From the NCBI RefSeq assembly GCF_029892155.1, contig NZ_JARZAG010000015.1, positions 62,001 to 126,000 of the forward strand: 64,000 bases of DNA. The letters run 5' to 3'. Of this stretch, positions 1 through 8,234 are shown one piece after another. Within the stretch, counting starts at the first letter, position 1. Each line of letters opens with the position of its first letter. The notes under the pieces were generated by a model. It worked only from the letters and a program-made list of their open reading frames with translations, ran no database searches and had not been told where the DNA came from. Source of the DNA: Kitasatospora sp. GAS204B (GTDB lineage: Bacteria; Actinomycetota; Actinomycetes; Streptomycetales; Streptomycetaceae). The translations under genes and the position numbers were made by a program.

Positions 1-2027
1 ACCACGGTGAGGCGATCGCGCTGGTCGCGGCCGACCACCCGGAGACGGCCCGCCGCGCGGTGAAGAAGATCAAGGTCGAGTACGAGGTGCTCACCCCGAT
101 CACCACCGAGGAGCAGGCGCTCAACCCCGAGGTGCACGGCTACGTGCACGAGCCGCACGAGTACAAGTCGCACGGCTCGGGCAACATCTGCCACTCGCAG
201 AAGCTGGTCTACGGCAAGGGCGTGACCGACGAGGTCAAGGCGCTGGCCGACGTGGTCGTCAAGGGCGAGTACGAGGTCGGCATGCAGGACCAGGCCTTCC
301 TCGGCCCGGAGTCCGGCCTCGCGGTGCCCGCCGAGGACGGCGGCATCGACCTCTACGTGGCCACCCAGTGGCTGCACGTGGACCGCCAGCAGATGGCCCC
401 GGTGCTCGGCCTGCCCGAGGAGAAGGTCCGCCTCACCCTGGCCGGCGTCGGCGGCGCCTTCGGCGGTCGCGAGGACCTGTCGATGCAGATCCACGCCTCG
501 CTGCTGGCCCAGCGCACCGGCAAGCCGGTCAAGATCGTCTACGCCCGCGACGAGTCCTTCTTCGGCCACGTGCACCGCCACCCGGCCAAGATGAGCTACG
601 AGCACGGCGCCACCCGCGACGGCAAGCTGGTCTACTCCGACGTGCGCCTGGTGCTGGACGGCGGCGCCTACGCCTCCGCCTCCCCCGCCGTGGTCGGCAA
701 CGCGGCCTCGCTGGGCAACGGCCCGTACAACATCCCGAACGTGCGGATGGAGGCCATCGCCCTCTACACCAACAACCCGAGCTGCGGCGCGATGCGCGGC
801 TTCGGCGCGGTGCAGGCCTGCTTCGGCTATGAGACCCAGATGGACCGGCTCGCCGCCGAGCTGGGCATGGACCCGGTCGAGCTGCGCCAGCTGAACGCGA
901 TGTCGGAGGGCGACTACCTGCCCACCGGCCAGCAGATCGACTCGCCCGCCCCGGTCGCCGAACTGCTGCGCCGGGTCAAGGACATGCCGCTGCCGCCGCC
1001 GCTGGACCTGACCAACCTGGACATCCGCGAGCTGCCCGGCGCGCTGTCGAACACCTCGCACGGTGAGGGCATCGTGCGCGGCATCGGCTACTCGGTCGGC
1101 ATCAAGAACGTCGGCTTCTCCGAGGGCTTCGACGACTACTCCACCGCCCGGGTCCGCCTGGAGGTCATCGGCGGCGAGCCGGTCGCCATGGTGCACACCG
1201 CGATGGCCGAGGTCGGCCAGGGCGGCGTCACCGTGCACGCCCAGATCGCCCGCACCGAGCTGGGCGTCGAGCAGGTCACCATCCACCCGGCCAACACCGA
1301 GGTCGGGTCGGCCGGTTCCACCTCCGCCTCGCGGCAGACCTACATGACCGGCGGCGCGGTCAAGCTCGCGGCCGAGGCCGTGAAGTACGCGCTGATCGAG
1401 AAGGGCCGCAAGCGCTACGGCTGGGCGCAGAACGACCTGAACCTGGTCGGCGGCAAGGTGGTCTCCGAGTCGGCCGGTGTGCTGGTCCCGATGGTCGACC
1501 TGCTCGGCGACGAGGCGATCGACCTGACCCGCGAGCACCACCACCGCCCGACCGAGGCGTTCGACAAGGAGACCGGGCAGGGCTTCGGCCACGTCCAGTA
1601 CACCTTCTGCGCCAACCGCGCCGTGGTCGACGTGGACGTCGAGCTGGGCCTGGTCAAGGTGGTCGAGCTGACGGCGGCTCAGGACGTCGGCAAGGCGCTC
1701 AACCCGCTCTCGGTGGTCGGCCAGATCCAGGGCGGCTGCACCCAGGCGCTGGGCCTGGCGGTGATGGAGGAGATCATCGTCAAGGACGGCAAGGTGCGCA
1801 ACGCCTCGTTCACCGACTACCTGATCCCGACCATCCTGGACGTCCCGCCGATCCCGGTGGACGTGCTGGAACTGCCGGACCCGAACGCCCCGTACGGGCT
1901 GCGCGGGGTCGGCGAGGCGCCCACCGTCTCGGCCACCCCTTCGATCGTCGCCGCGATCAGGCAGGCCACCGGCATCGCGCTCAACCGGATCCCGGTTCGG
2001 CCCGAGCACCTCACCGGGACGCTCTAG
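1..2027 (+). CDS. xanthine dehydrogenase, molybdopterin-binding subunit (5' end cut off)
   Basis: Molybdenum-cofactor subunit of xanthine dehydrogenase, which hydroxylates hypoxanthine and xanthine to urate in the cytoplasm. The frame is already open at base 3 (HGEAIALVAADHPETARRA), part of the a/b hammerhead domain, so the GTG at 60 is internal and the true start lies outside the window. About 674 residues are visible. Seen: GGAFGGRE near bases 450-473, AMRGFG near 789-806, and RGVGEAPT near 1901-1925, the last carrying the glutamate that acts as catalytic base in this family. The FAD and 2Fe-2S subunits would be expected upstream. It heads a run with a purine permease and an XdhC-type factor, which supports a xanthine/hypoxanthine substrate over a carbon monoxide or aldehyde one. 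The substrate is an inference from context. Confidence 0.93.
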   Translation, partial: HGEAIALVAADHPETARRAVKKIKVEYEVLTPITTEEQALNPEVHGYVHEPHEYKSHGSGNICHSQKLVYGKGVTDEVKALADVVVKGEYEVGMQDQAFLGPESGLAVPAEDGGIDLYVATQWLHVDRQQMAPVLGLPEEKVRLTLAGVGGAFGGREDLSMQIHASLLAQRTGKPVKIVYARDESFFGHVHRHPAKMSYEHGATRDGKLVYSDVRLVLDGGAYASASPAVVGNAASLGNGPYNIPNVRMEAIALYTNNPSCGAMRGFGAVQACFGYETQMDRLAAELGMDPVELRQLNAMSEGDYLPTGQQIDSPAPVAELLRRVKDMPLPPPLDLTNLDIRELPGALSNTSHGEGIVRGIGYSVGIKNVGFSEGFDDYSTARVRLEVIGGEPVAMVHTAMAEVGQGGVTVHAQIARTELGVEQVTIHPANTEVGSAGSTSASRQTYMTGGAVKLAAEAVKYALIEKGRKRYGWAQNDLNLVGGKVVSESAGVLVPMVDLLGDEAIDLTREHHHRPTEAFDKETGQGFGHVQYTFCANRAVVDVDVELGLVKVVELTAAQDVGKALNPLSVVGQIQGGCTQALGLAVMEEIIVKDGKVRNASFTDYLIPTILDVPPIPVDVLELPDPNAPYGLRGVGEAPTVSATPSIVAAIRQATGIALNRIPVRPEHLTGTL

Positions 2028-2044
2028 CCGCACCCCCACAACCT

Positions 2045-2083
2045 CCCCGGGGCGGTGACCACGTCTTCCCCACCGCCCCGGGG
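2045..2083. terminator. 13-bp GC-rich hairpin after xanthine dehydrogenase
   Basis: Perfect inverted repeat: arms 2045-2057 and 2071-2083 (CCCCGGGGCGGTG and its complement) with a 13-base loop, 18 bases after the xanthine dehydrogenase stop. No T tract follows, as is common in high-GC actinobacteria. It may end transcription or attenuate read-through into the permease 200 bases on. The rest of 2028-2289 shows no gene. Confidence 0.6.
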
Positions 2084-2289
2084 CGCACCAAAGGAAGTAC
2101 CGAGCAAGTGTCCGTGCACCATCCCGCTGCCTCTCCCACGCCGGGGCTCTGCAGCGGTGCGCACCACCCCACGCACCGCACGCACACCGAGTGCACCTCG
2201 TGAGTCGAGCAAGTCCCCCTGCGCCGTCACCCCTCTGACGGGCGGGTCGGCTCGCCCACCCCAACCCCCTATGAACCTTGGGAGTGGAC

Positions 2290-3786
2290 ATGACCCGGAT
2301 CCCCACGGAGCCCGGCACCACTGAATCCCCCACGACCGTCGACGGGCCCGACGAGGCCGGCACCCCCACGCCGCCCCCGACACCCGCGACCAGAAACGCG
2401 CTGGACGCGTATTTCAAGATCTCGGCCAGAGGTTCGACCTTCGGCAACGAGATCCGCGGCGGACTGACCACCTTCATGGCGATGGCCTACATCGTCCTGC
2501 TCAACCCGCTCATCCTGAGCGGCGCCGACGTCACCGGCGTCAAGCTGGACCACGCCCAGCTCACCACCGCGACGGCGCTCGCCGCCGCCGTGACCACGAT
2601 CCTGATGGGCGTGGTGGGCAACGTGCCGCTGGCGGTCGCCGCCGGCCTGTCGGTCTCCGGGGCGGTCTCCGCACTGGTCGTACCGCACACCACCTGGGCC
2701 CAGGCGTTCGGCCTCTGCGTCATCTACGGTCTGCTGATCGTGCTGCTGGTGCTCTCCGGACTCCGCGAGAAGATCATGAACGGCATACCGCTGCCGCTCA
2801 AGCACGCGATCACCATCGGCATCGGCCTCTTCGTCTCGCTGATCGGCCTGCACAAGGCCGGTTTCGTGCAGAGCGGCGGGCCCACCCTGGTCTCGCTCGG
2901 CCCCGAGGGCGAGCTGGCCGGCTGGCCGGTGGTCTGCTTCGCCGTCACGCTGCTGATCATCTTCGTACTGCTGGCCCGCAACGTCCGCGGTGCCATCCTG
3001 ATCGGCATCACGGCCGGCACGGTCTTCGCCTTCATCGTCAACGCGGTCGGCCACATCCCCGGCAAGTCCTGGGGCAGCGCCCCGCCGGTCTGGCCGGGCA
3101 GCCCGGTCGCCGCGCCCAACTTCGGACTCTTCGGCCACGTCGACCTGTTCGGCGCCTTCGGTTCCAAGGGCATGGGCGCGATCAGTGCCTCGGTCGCGGT
3201 CTTCACCCTGGTGCTGGCCGGCTTCTTCGACGCGATGGCCACCATCATCGGCGTCGGCACCGAGGCCGGCCTGGCCGACAAGCAGGGCCGGATGCCGGGC
3301 CTGTCCAAGGCACTCCTCATCGACGGCTCCGGCGGCGCGATCGGCGGCCTGGTCGGTGCCTCCGGCCAGACGGTCTTCGTGGAGTCCGCCACCGGCGTCG
3401 GTGAGGGCGCGCGGACCGGTCTCGCCTCGGTGGTCACCGGCGGCGTCTTCGTCCTGATGCTCTTCTTCTCCCCGCTGGCCGGCATCGTGCCGGTCGAGGT
3501 CGCTTCCGCCGCCCTGGTGGTGATCGGCTCGATGATGATGAGTCAGGCCCGGCACATCGACTGGGCCGACCGCGACGTGGCCATCCCCGCCTTCCTGACC
3601 TGCACCATGATGCCGTTCACCTACAGCATCACGGCGGGCGTCGCCGCCGGTGTGATCTCCTACACGGTGATCAAGGCCGGCAAGGGGCAGTGGCGCGAAC
3701 CAGGTCCGCTGATGTGGATCCTGACCGCCGTCTTCGTCCTCTACTTCGCCCTCACCCCGGTCAAGGAGTGGCTGGGAGTCCACTAG
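2290..3786 (+). CDS. NCS2/AzgA-type purine permease
   Basis: Polytopic inner-membrane permease of the NCS2 family (AzgA/PbuG branch), expected to import hypoxanthine, guanine, xanthine or adenine by proton symport. Seen: a hydrophilic N-terminal stretch of about 45 residues, the branch signature GGLTTFMAMAYIVLLNPLIL about 60 residues in, then repeated long hydrophobic segments to the C-terminus; 498 residues is normal for the family. The ATG at 2290 is chosen because GGGAG lies just upstream at 2280-2284; the in-frame TTG at 2278 has no such site. It lies between xanthine dehydrogenase and XdhC, so the likely role is substrate uptake for purine degradation. The exact base transported cannot be read from the sequence. 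Confidence 0.9.
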   Translation: MTRIPTEPGTTESPTTVDGPDEAGTPTPPPTPATRNALDAYFKISARGSTFGNEIRGGLTTFMAMAYIVLLNPLILSGADVTGVKLDHAQLTTATALAAAVTTILMGVVGNVPLAVAAGLSVSGAVSALVVPHTTWAQAFGLCVIYGLLIVLLVLSGLREKIMNGIPLPLKHAITIGIGLFVSLIGLHKAGFVQSGGPTLVSLGPEGELAGWPVVCFAVTLLIIFVLLARNVRGAILIGITAGTVFAFIVNAVGHIPGKSWGSAPPVWPGSPVAAPNFGLFGHVDLFGAFGSKGMGAISASVAVFTLVLAGFFDAMATIIGVGTEAGLADKQGRMPGLSKALLIDGSGGAIGGLVGASGQTVFVESATGVGEGARTGLASVVTGGVFVLMLFFSPLAGIVPVEVASAALVVIGSMMMSQARHIDWADRDVAIPAFLTCTMMPFTYSITAGVAAGVISYTVIKAGKGQWREPGPLMWILTAVFVLYFALTPVKEWLGVH

Positions 3787-3793
3787 GAGTTCG

Positions 3794-3838
3794 CCGGCGC
3801 GGCGCGCGGGGGCCGTCGGCCTCCCCGCGCCGCGCCGG
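3794..3838. terminator. imperfect GC-rich hairpin after the permease
   Basis: Left arm 3794-3811 and right arm 3823-3838 pair over about 16 positions with a two-base bulge, immediately after the permease stop. It probably acts as a terminator or as an mRNA stabilising stem between the permease and the XdhC gene. Confidence 0.45.
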
Positions 3839-3910
3839 ACCGGCTGCCACCCCCCTCGACACCCCCGACAGCAACCGACACCCTCGACACCACCGATAGG
3901 AGCCACGGAC

Positions 3911-5092
3911 ATGCAGGACATCGCCGAGCAGTTGCAGGCCTGGCACGCCTCCGGGCGCTCCTTCGCGGTGGCCACCGTGGTCGGCGTCTCGGGCAGCGCG
4001 CCGCGCGACCCGGGCGCGGCGCTGGCCGTGGACGCGGACGGCGAGGCCGTCGGCAGCGTCTCGGGCGGCTGCGTCGAGGGCGCGGTGTACGAGCTGTGCC
4101 GGGAGGCGATCGACTCCGGCCGACCGGTCCTGGAGCGCTTCGGCTACAGCGACGAGGACGCCTTCGCGGTCGGGCTGACCTGCGGCGGCATCCTGGACGT
4201 CTTCGTCCAGCCGGTGGTCCCCGGCGCGGATGCCGGGCTGGACGCCGGGATCACCTACATCGCCTCGGGCACGCCGGTCGCGCTGGTCCGGGCGATCGAG
4301 GGGCCCGCCGGGCTGCTCGGCGCCACCGTCGCGGTGACCGCCGGCACCCATCACGGCACCCTCTCCCCCGGCGGCCCGAGCACCACCGGGGCGCTGGAGC
4401 GCTCGGTGGTCGCCGAGGCCCGCGCGCTGCTGGACGCCGGCAAGACCGCCACGGTGACCCTGGCGCTGGACGGCCGGCCCTGCGACCCGACGGCAGCCAG
4501 CACCGTCACCTTCTTCGTCGAGTCCTACGTCCCCAAGCCGCGGATGCTGGTCTTCGGCGCGATCGACTTCGCCGCCGCCGTGGTGCGGATCGGCAGGTTC
4601 CTCGGCTACCACGTGACGGTCTGCGACGCCCGGCCGGTCTTCGCCACCGCACGGCGCTTCCCCGAGGCCGACGAGGTGGTGGTCGACTGGCCGCACCGCT
4701 ACCTGGACTCCCAGCTCGAGGCGCTGGACGGCCGAACCGTGCTGTGCGTGCTGACCCATGACGCCAAGTTCGACATCCCGCTGCTGGAACGCGCGCTGCG
4801 GCTGCCGGTCGGCTTCGTCGGCGCGATGGGCTCGCGCCGCACCCATCTGGAGCGCAACGCCAAGCTGCGCGACGTCGGCCTGAGCGAAGCCGAGATCGCC
4901 CGGTTGCGCTCGCCGATCGGCCTGGACCTGGGGGCCCGCACGCCCGAGGAGACCGCCGTCGCGGTCGCCGCCGAGATCGTCGCCAGCCGGCGCGGTGGCG
5001 GCTGCCTGCCGCTGTCTTCCGGCGCCGGCCCGATCCACCACGACCTGCAGCGCGCCGACGCCGGCGCACCGAAGGCCTGGCGGGTCGCCTGA
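3911..5092 (+). CDS. XdhC/CoxI family molybdoenzyme maturation factor
   Basis: XdhC-like chaperone that binds sulfurated molybdenum cofactor and delivers it to xanthine dehydrogenase (known family role). Seen: an N-terminal XdhC_CoxI domain with GSAPRDPGAALAV and the cysteine-containing SVSGGCVEGAV in the first 70 residues, and a C-terminal Rossmann-like XdhC_C domain beginning near residue 200 (MLVFGAIDFAAAVVRIG) with GFVGAMGSRRTHLER near residue 300. Length 393 residues, usual for the two-domain form. The ATG follows TAGGAGCC with good spacing. It lies on the same strand as the xanthine dehydrogenase and permease genes, although each gap contains a hairpin, so co-transcription is uncertain. 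Confidence 0.9.
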   Translation: MQDIAEQLQAWHASGRSFAVATVVGVSGSAPRDPGAALAVDADGEAVGSVSGGCVEGAVYELCREAIDSGRPVLERFGYSDEDAFAVGLTCGGILDVFVQPVVPGADAGLDAGITYIASGTPVALVRAIEGPAGLLGATVAVTAGTHHGTLSPGGPSTTGALERSVVAEARALLDAGKTATVTLALDGRPCDPTAASTVTFFVESYVPKPRMLVFGAIDFAAAVVRIGRFLGYHVTVCDARPVFATARRFPEADEVVVDWPHRYLDSQLEALDGRTVLCVLTHDAKFDIPLLERALRLPVGFVGAMGSRRTHLERNAKLRDVGLSEAEIARLRSPIGLDLGARTPEETAVAVAAEIVASRRGGGCLPLSSGAGPIHHDLQRADAGAPKAWRVA

Positions 5093-5192
5093 CCCGTCCG
5101 ACCACCCTGACCCATGTCCCACCCACGCCTGACACCGCGTCAGCACCCAGCGAACTCCCAGGAAAGCCGCTCGTTCACGGCAGCCGGCTTCG

Positions 5193-5229
5193 AATGTCCC
5201 GCCCGGATGATCTCTCCGGGCGGGACATT
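5193..5229. terminator. 15-bp perfect hairpin after the XdhC gene
   Basis: Perfect inverted repeat AATGTCCCGCCCGGA at 5193-5207 and its complement at 5215-5229 with a 7-base loop. It lies between the XdhC stop and the sigma-factor start and is most simply a terminator for the upstream genes. An in-frame upstream ATG for the sigma gene falls inside it, which argues against that start. Confidence 0.65.
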
Positions 5230-5265
5230 GCATGTTCAGGCCCAGCGAGAGGGGATGATGGCCCG

Positions 5266-6006
5266 GTGCAAAACGCAGATCAGTTCGGGTACGCCGACGC
5301 CGCCGGCCCACCACCGAGCTCACCGACCTCACCGACCACGCCGACCGCCGATCCCTCGGAGACCGAGAGACTCGGGCGCGCGGTACGGGAGGCGCAGGCC
5401 GGCGACGAGCAGGCGTACCGGCTGGTCTTCCGGACCGTGCAGCCGCTGCTGCTGCGGTACCTGCGGGTCATGGTCGGCGGGGACGGCACGGACGCGGAGG
5501 ACATCGCCTCCGAGGCCTGGCTGCAGATAGCCCGGGACCTGCACACCTTCCAGGGCGACGGCGACGGCTTCCGGGGTTGGGCGGCGACCATCGCCCGGCA
5601 CCGGGCACTGGACCACCTGCGGGCCCGGCGGCGCCGGCCGACCGCCGATCTGCCGGTGGAGGAACTGCTCGACCTGCCCGCCCGCGACGACACCGAGGGC
5701 AGCGCGCTGGCCACCATGGGCACCCGCGAGGCGCTGGACCTGATCGCCGGGCTGCCCAAGGACCAGGCCGAGGCGGTCTTGCTGCGGGTGGTGCTGCAGC
5801 TGGACGCGGAGAGCGCGGCCCGGGTGCTCGGCAAGCGGGCCGGCAGCGTCCGGATGGCCGCCCATCGGGGCCTGCGCAAGCTGGCCAAGCTGCTGGACTC
5901 CCCCGCCACCGTGCCGGTCCAGCGGGGTCCCTCGAGGCGGCTCGAAAAAAAATCCGCCGAAGGTGTGACACAGCCCGGAGCTTCGACGCTGAAGGACATG
6001 AGATGA
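5266..6006 (+). CDS. sigma-70 family RNA polymerase sigma factor (ECF-like)
   Basis: Alternative sigma factor with only regions 2 and 4, the ECF layout. Seen: region 2 from about residue 30 (AVREAQAGDEQAYRLVF, then DAEDIASEAWLQIAR and FRGWAATIARHRALDHLR), and region 4 with a helix-turn-helix near the C-terminus (LPKDQAEAVLLRVV, then SAARVLGKRAGSVRMAAHRG). GTG at 5266 is preferred because GAGAGGGG lies at 5247-5254; earlier in-frame codons fall in a hairpin. About 246 residues. The stop overlaps the start of the next gene by four bases (ATGA), a translational coupling usual for sigma/anti-sigma pairs. The controlled genes are not evident from this window. Confidence 0.88.
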   Translation: MQNADQFGYADAAGPPPSSPTSPTTPTADPSETERLGRAVREAQAGDEQAYRLVFRTVQPLLLRYLRVMVGGDGTDAEDIASEAWLQIARDLHTFQGDGDGFRGWAATIARHRALDHLRARRRRPTADLPVEELLDLPARDDTEGSALATMGTREALDLIAGLPKDQAEAVLLRVVLQLDAESAARVLGKRAGSVRMAAHRGLRKLAKLLDSPATVPVQRGPSRRLEKKSAEGVTQPGASTLKDMR

Positions 6007-7100
6007 GCACCAACCGATCCCGTCGGATCGACCGCGACGCCGCCGAGCAGCTGCTGGCCGGCGCCGTGGACGATACGCAGGGCGGTCTGGACGCCCTCTC
6101 CGGATTGCTCGCCGCCGCGGCCGCTCCTGCCACGACGCGTGAACTGGCCGGGGAGGAAGCGGCCGTGACCGCGTTCCGGGAGGCCGCCCGCCTCACCGCG
6201 CCCCACCAGAACGCCGTGCCCCACCAGACCGCTGTGCCGCACCAGAACAGCGGCGCCCCGTCCCTGTCCCGGGCCACCAGGTCCAGCACCAACTCGCCCG
6301 CCTCGTCCAAGCCCCGGAGTCGCCCGATGGCCAGCTGCGCACCGCAGAGGTTCCGCGTGCCCACGCGGTTCCTCAGTGCGAAGGCCGCCGCGGCAGCGTT
6401 CGCGGTGACGGCGATCGGCGGGGTCGCGGTGGCGGCCGGGACCGGGCACCTGCCGGCCGCACTCGGCGGGCCCGGCCTCTCGGGCAGCACCGGGCGCGCC
6501 GACAACACGGCCGCCACCGGATCGGCGTCGGCCGCCCCGACCAGCAGTTGGGCCGGTCAGGCCGCCGGGCAGCTGCCCGGTACCGGTCGAGCCTCCGCCG
6601 GCGCCCGGCCGCTGCCCGGCGGCTCGAGCACCGGTCCGAGCGGTGGCGCCGCGAGCAGCGGGTCCACCCGCGGCGGTACGGACGGTGGCAGCACGCCGGC
6701 CACGGCCGATCCCTCGGGCGCCGGGCAGTCCGGCAAGGGCGTGCCGCCCGGGCAGCAGGCGACCGGCGGGGCCGACATCCCGTCGATCCTGCTGCCGCTC
6801 TGCCAGTTGTGGCCGGGCACCAGCCAACCAGGCGCCGCCGACTCCCGGTTCGAGCCGCTGACGCGCGCGGCGGGCGGCTCGGACCGGGTCCGCACGTACT
6901 GCGCCGCGCTACGGAGCGAGAGCGGCAAGCAGACGTCGGGGACCTCCCCGCTGCCCGTGCTGCCGGGCGGTACGCCCACCGCGGCCCACCCGCCGACCCC
7001 CGACCCCGGCACGTCCACCGCGTCCCCGCCCGGCGGGGACGGCCACGGCTACACCCCGCAGGGGCAGGCCATCGGCGGCAACGGCCCAGGGGGGTCCTGA
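6003..7100 (+). CDS. membrane-anchored protein coupled to the sigma factor
   Basis: No recognised catalytic domain. Seen in 365 residues: a soluble N-terminal part of about 120 residues (AAEQLLAGAVDD, EEAAVTAFREAARLTA), a single hydrophobic segment AKAAAAAFAVTAIGGVAVAA, then a long outer region rich in Gly, Ser, Thr, Ala and Pro, and a short C-terminal block with two cysteines (LLPLCQLWPG and RVRTYCAALRSE). The ATGA overlap with the sigma gene and the one-span layout suggest an anti-sigma or sigma-partner role, as found beside many streptomycete sigma factors. That role is inferred: no zinc-binding anti-sigma motif HxxxCxxC is present. Confidence 0.75.
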   Translation: MSTNRSRRIDRDAAEQLLAGAVDDTQGGLDALSGLLAAAAAPATTRELAGEEAAVTAFREAARLTAPHQNAVPHQTAVPHQNSGAPSLSRATRSSTNSPASSKPRSRPMASCAPQRFRVPTRFLSAKAAAAAFAVTAIGGVAVAAGTGHLPAALGGPGLSGSTGRADNTAATGSASAAPTSSWAGQAAGQLPGTGRASAGARPLPGGSSTGPSGGAASSGSTRGGTDGGSTPATADPSGAGQSGKGVPPGQQATGGADIPSILLPLCQLWPGTSQPGAADSRFEPLTRAAGGSDRVRTYCAALRSESGKQTSGTSPLPVLPGGTPTAAHPPTPDPGTSTASPPGGDGHGYTPQGQAIGGNGPGGS

Positions 7101-7226
7101 GCCGCACCGAGCACAACCAGTAGTACCCCTCAGACTCCGGGACGGGTGGTGGCTTCCCCGGGCACACCACCCTCCCGGAACTCCGGCGGCCCCGACTGTG
7201 CATGAGTTTCGGTCGCCGGTGCCGAC

Positions 7227-7258
7227 GGGGTGACGGACTCCCCCGGGTCCGTCACCCC
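7227..7258. terminator. 11-bp hairpin downstream of the sigma operon
   Basis: GGGGTGACGGA at 7227-7237 pairs with TCCGTCACCCC at 7248-7258 across a 10-base loop that can itself pair partly. It lies 126 bases after the membrane-protein stop and probably ends the sigma-factor operon. Confidence 0.5.
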
Positions 7259-7564
7259 GCGGCGCGAGTTCGGGCCCGGCCAGGTTGGGGTCGGCCGGGC
7301 CGGGTCCGGACTCGCCTTCGCCGCTCTGCCCTGCCTGCGCTCTGCTGAGCAGAGCCCTACGCCCGGGTATCGCTCACACCCTGCCTGCCCTGCCCGACCG
7401 GCGAGGAACTCGCCGCCGGTCCCGGCCGGTTGGCAGCGCGCCGACCGTCTGCGGCACGGCCGACCCACCCGCAGGTGACGCTCCATCGCGCTACGTGTAG
7501 GGTGCGCTGAGGAGTTCGAACGGGGGTGCGCTCAACGGCACTTGTGGAGGTCCGGGGGATATAT

Positions 7565-7580
7565 TGTCATGCCCTTGACA
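7565..7580. promoter_or_regulatory. TGTCA-N6-TGACA inverted repeat before the PPOX/flavohemoprotein pair
   Basis: Perfect five-base half-sites (TGTCA 7565-7569, TGACA 7576-7580) lie 16 bases before the ATG at 7597 and partly inside AT-rich sequence (GATATATTGTCATG) that stands out in this GC-rich DNA. It is a candidate operator for an unidentified redox- or nitric-oxide-responsive regulator. The TTGACA inside it is too near the start codon to be a -35 for this gene. Confidence 0.4.
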
Positions 7581-7596
7581 TAGACACGGAGAGTCG

Positions 7597-8217
7597 ATGC
7601 CCGAGCACCTCCTGCACCAACCCGGTTCGGCCGGCGAGCACCGCCTGCAGCAGGCGTACGGGTCCACCGAGCGCGCCGAACGGTTCTACCGGGACCAGGT
7701 GTTGGACCACCTCAACGCGCGGATGCGGGAGTTCGTCGCCCGCCAGGAGATGGCCTTCGTCGCCAGCTCGGACGCCCACGGCGAGTGCGACGCCAGCTTC
7801 CGGGCCGGACCGCCCGGCTTCCTGCACGTGATCGACGAACGGACCCTGGCCTACCCCGAGTACCGCGGCAACGGCGTCATGGCGAGCCTGGGGAACATCA
7901 GCGAGAACGGCCATGTCGGGCTGCTGCTGGTCGACTTCGTCCATGACCTGATCGGCCTGCACGTCAACGGCCGGGCCCGGATCGTTTCGGACGCCGCATT
8001 ACGCCCCGCGGCCCCCGGGCTGCCACTGGAGACCGCCCCCGGCCGAAGGGCCGAGCACTGGGTGCTGGTCGACATCGAGGAGGCCTACCTGCACTGCGCG
8101 AAGCACATCCCCCGGTTCATCCCCGCCCCCCGCACCCGGGCCTGGGGCACCGACGACGTACGACGCAAGGGCGGCGACTTCTTCGGCGCCAAGGAAACCA
8201 GCGGACAAGGAATCTGA
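7597..8217 (+). CDS. pyridoxamine 5'-phosphate oxidase family flavoprotein
   Basis: Split beta-barrel flavin-binding protein of the PNPOx-like superfamily. Seen in 206 residues: a helical N-terminus (RAERFYRDQVLDHLNARMREF), the barrel core (MAFVASSDAHGECDASFRAG), the segment YPEYRGNGVMASLGNISEN typical of FMN-binding members, and a C-terminal ARTRAWGTDD-like tail. Members reduce or oxidise small substrates with FMN or F420; the substrate here cannot be named. GGAGAG at 7588-7593 supports the ATG at 7597. It ends 17 bases before a flavohemoprotein gene, so the two are almost certainly one operon, suggesting a role in nitrosative or oxidative stress. That role is an inference. Confidence 0.85.
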   Translation: MPEHLLHQPGSAGEHRLQQAYGSTERAERFYRDQVLDHLNARMREFVARQEMAFVASSDAHGECDASFRAGPPGFLHVIDERTLAYPEYRGNGVMASLGNISENGHVGLLLVDFVHDLIGLHVNGRARIVSDAALRPAAPGLPLETAPGRRAEHWVLVDIEEAYLHCAKHIPRFIPAPRTRAWGTDDVRRKGGDFFGAKETSGQGI

Positions 8218-8234
8218 CCCAGCGTCATCAAGCC

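Larger units (their letters stand above)
7101..7596. other. intergenic region with hairpins and a candidate operator
   Basis: No convincing gene in about 500 bases. It holds an 8-bp stem (7144-7151 with 7165-7172), a stronger hairpin at 7227-7258, and the inverted repeat TGTCA-N6-TGACA at 7565-7580 just before the next start. The rest is unremarkable. Confidence 0.6.

Noticed and set aside
2269..3975. 568-residue minus-strand frame opposite the purine permease
   Set aside because: Asp/Gly/Arg/His-rich composition typical of antisense reading; the permease on the other strand is certain.
7576..7581. TTGACA as a -35 box for the PPOX/flavohemoprotein operon
   Set aside because: It is only 21 bases before the start codon, leaving no room for a -10 and start point upstream of the gene.
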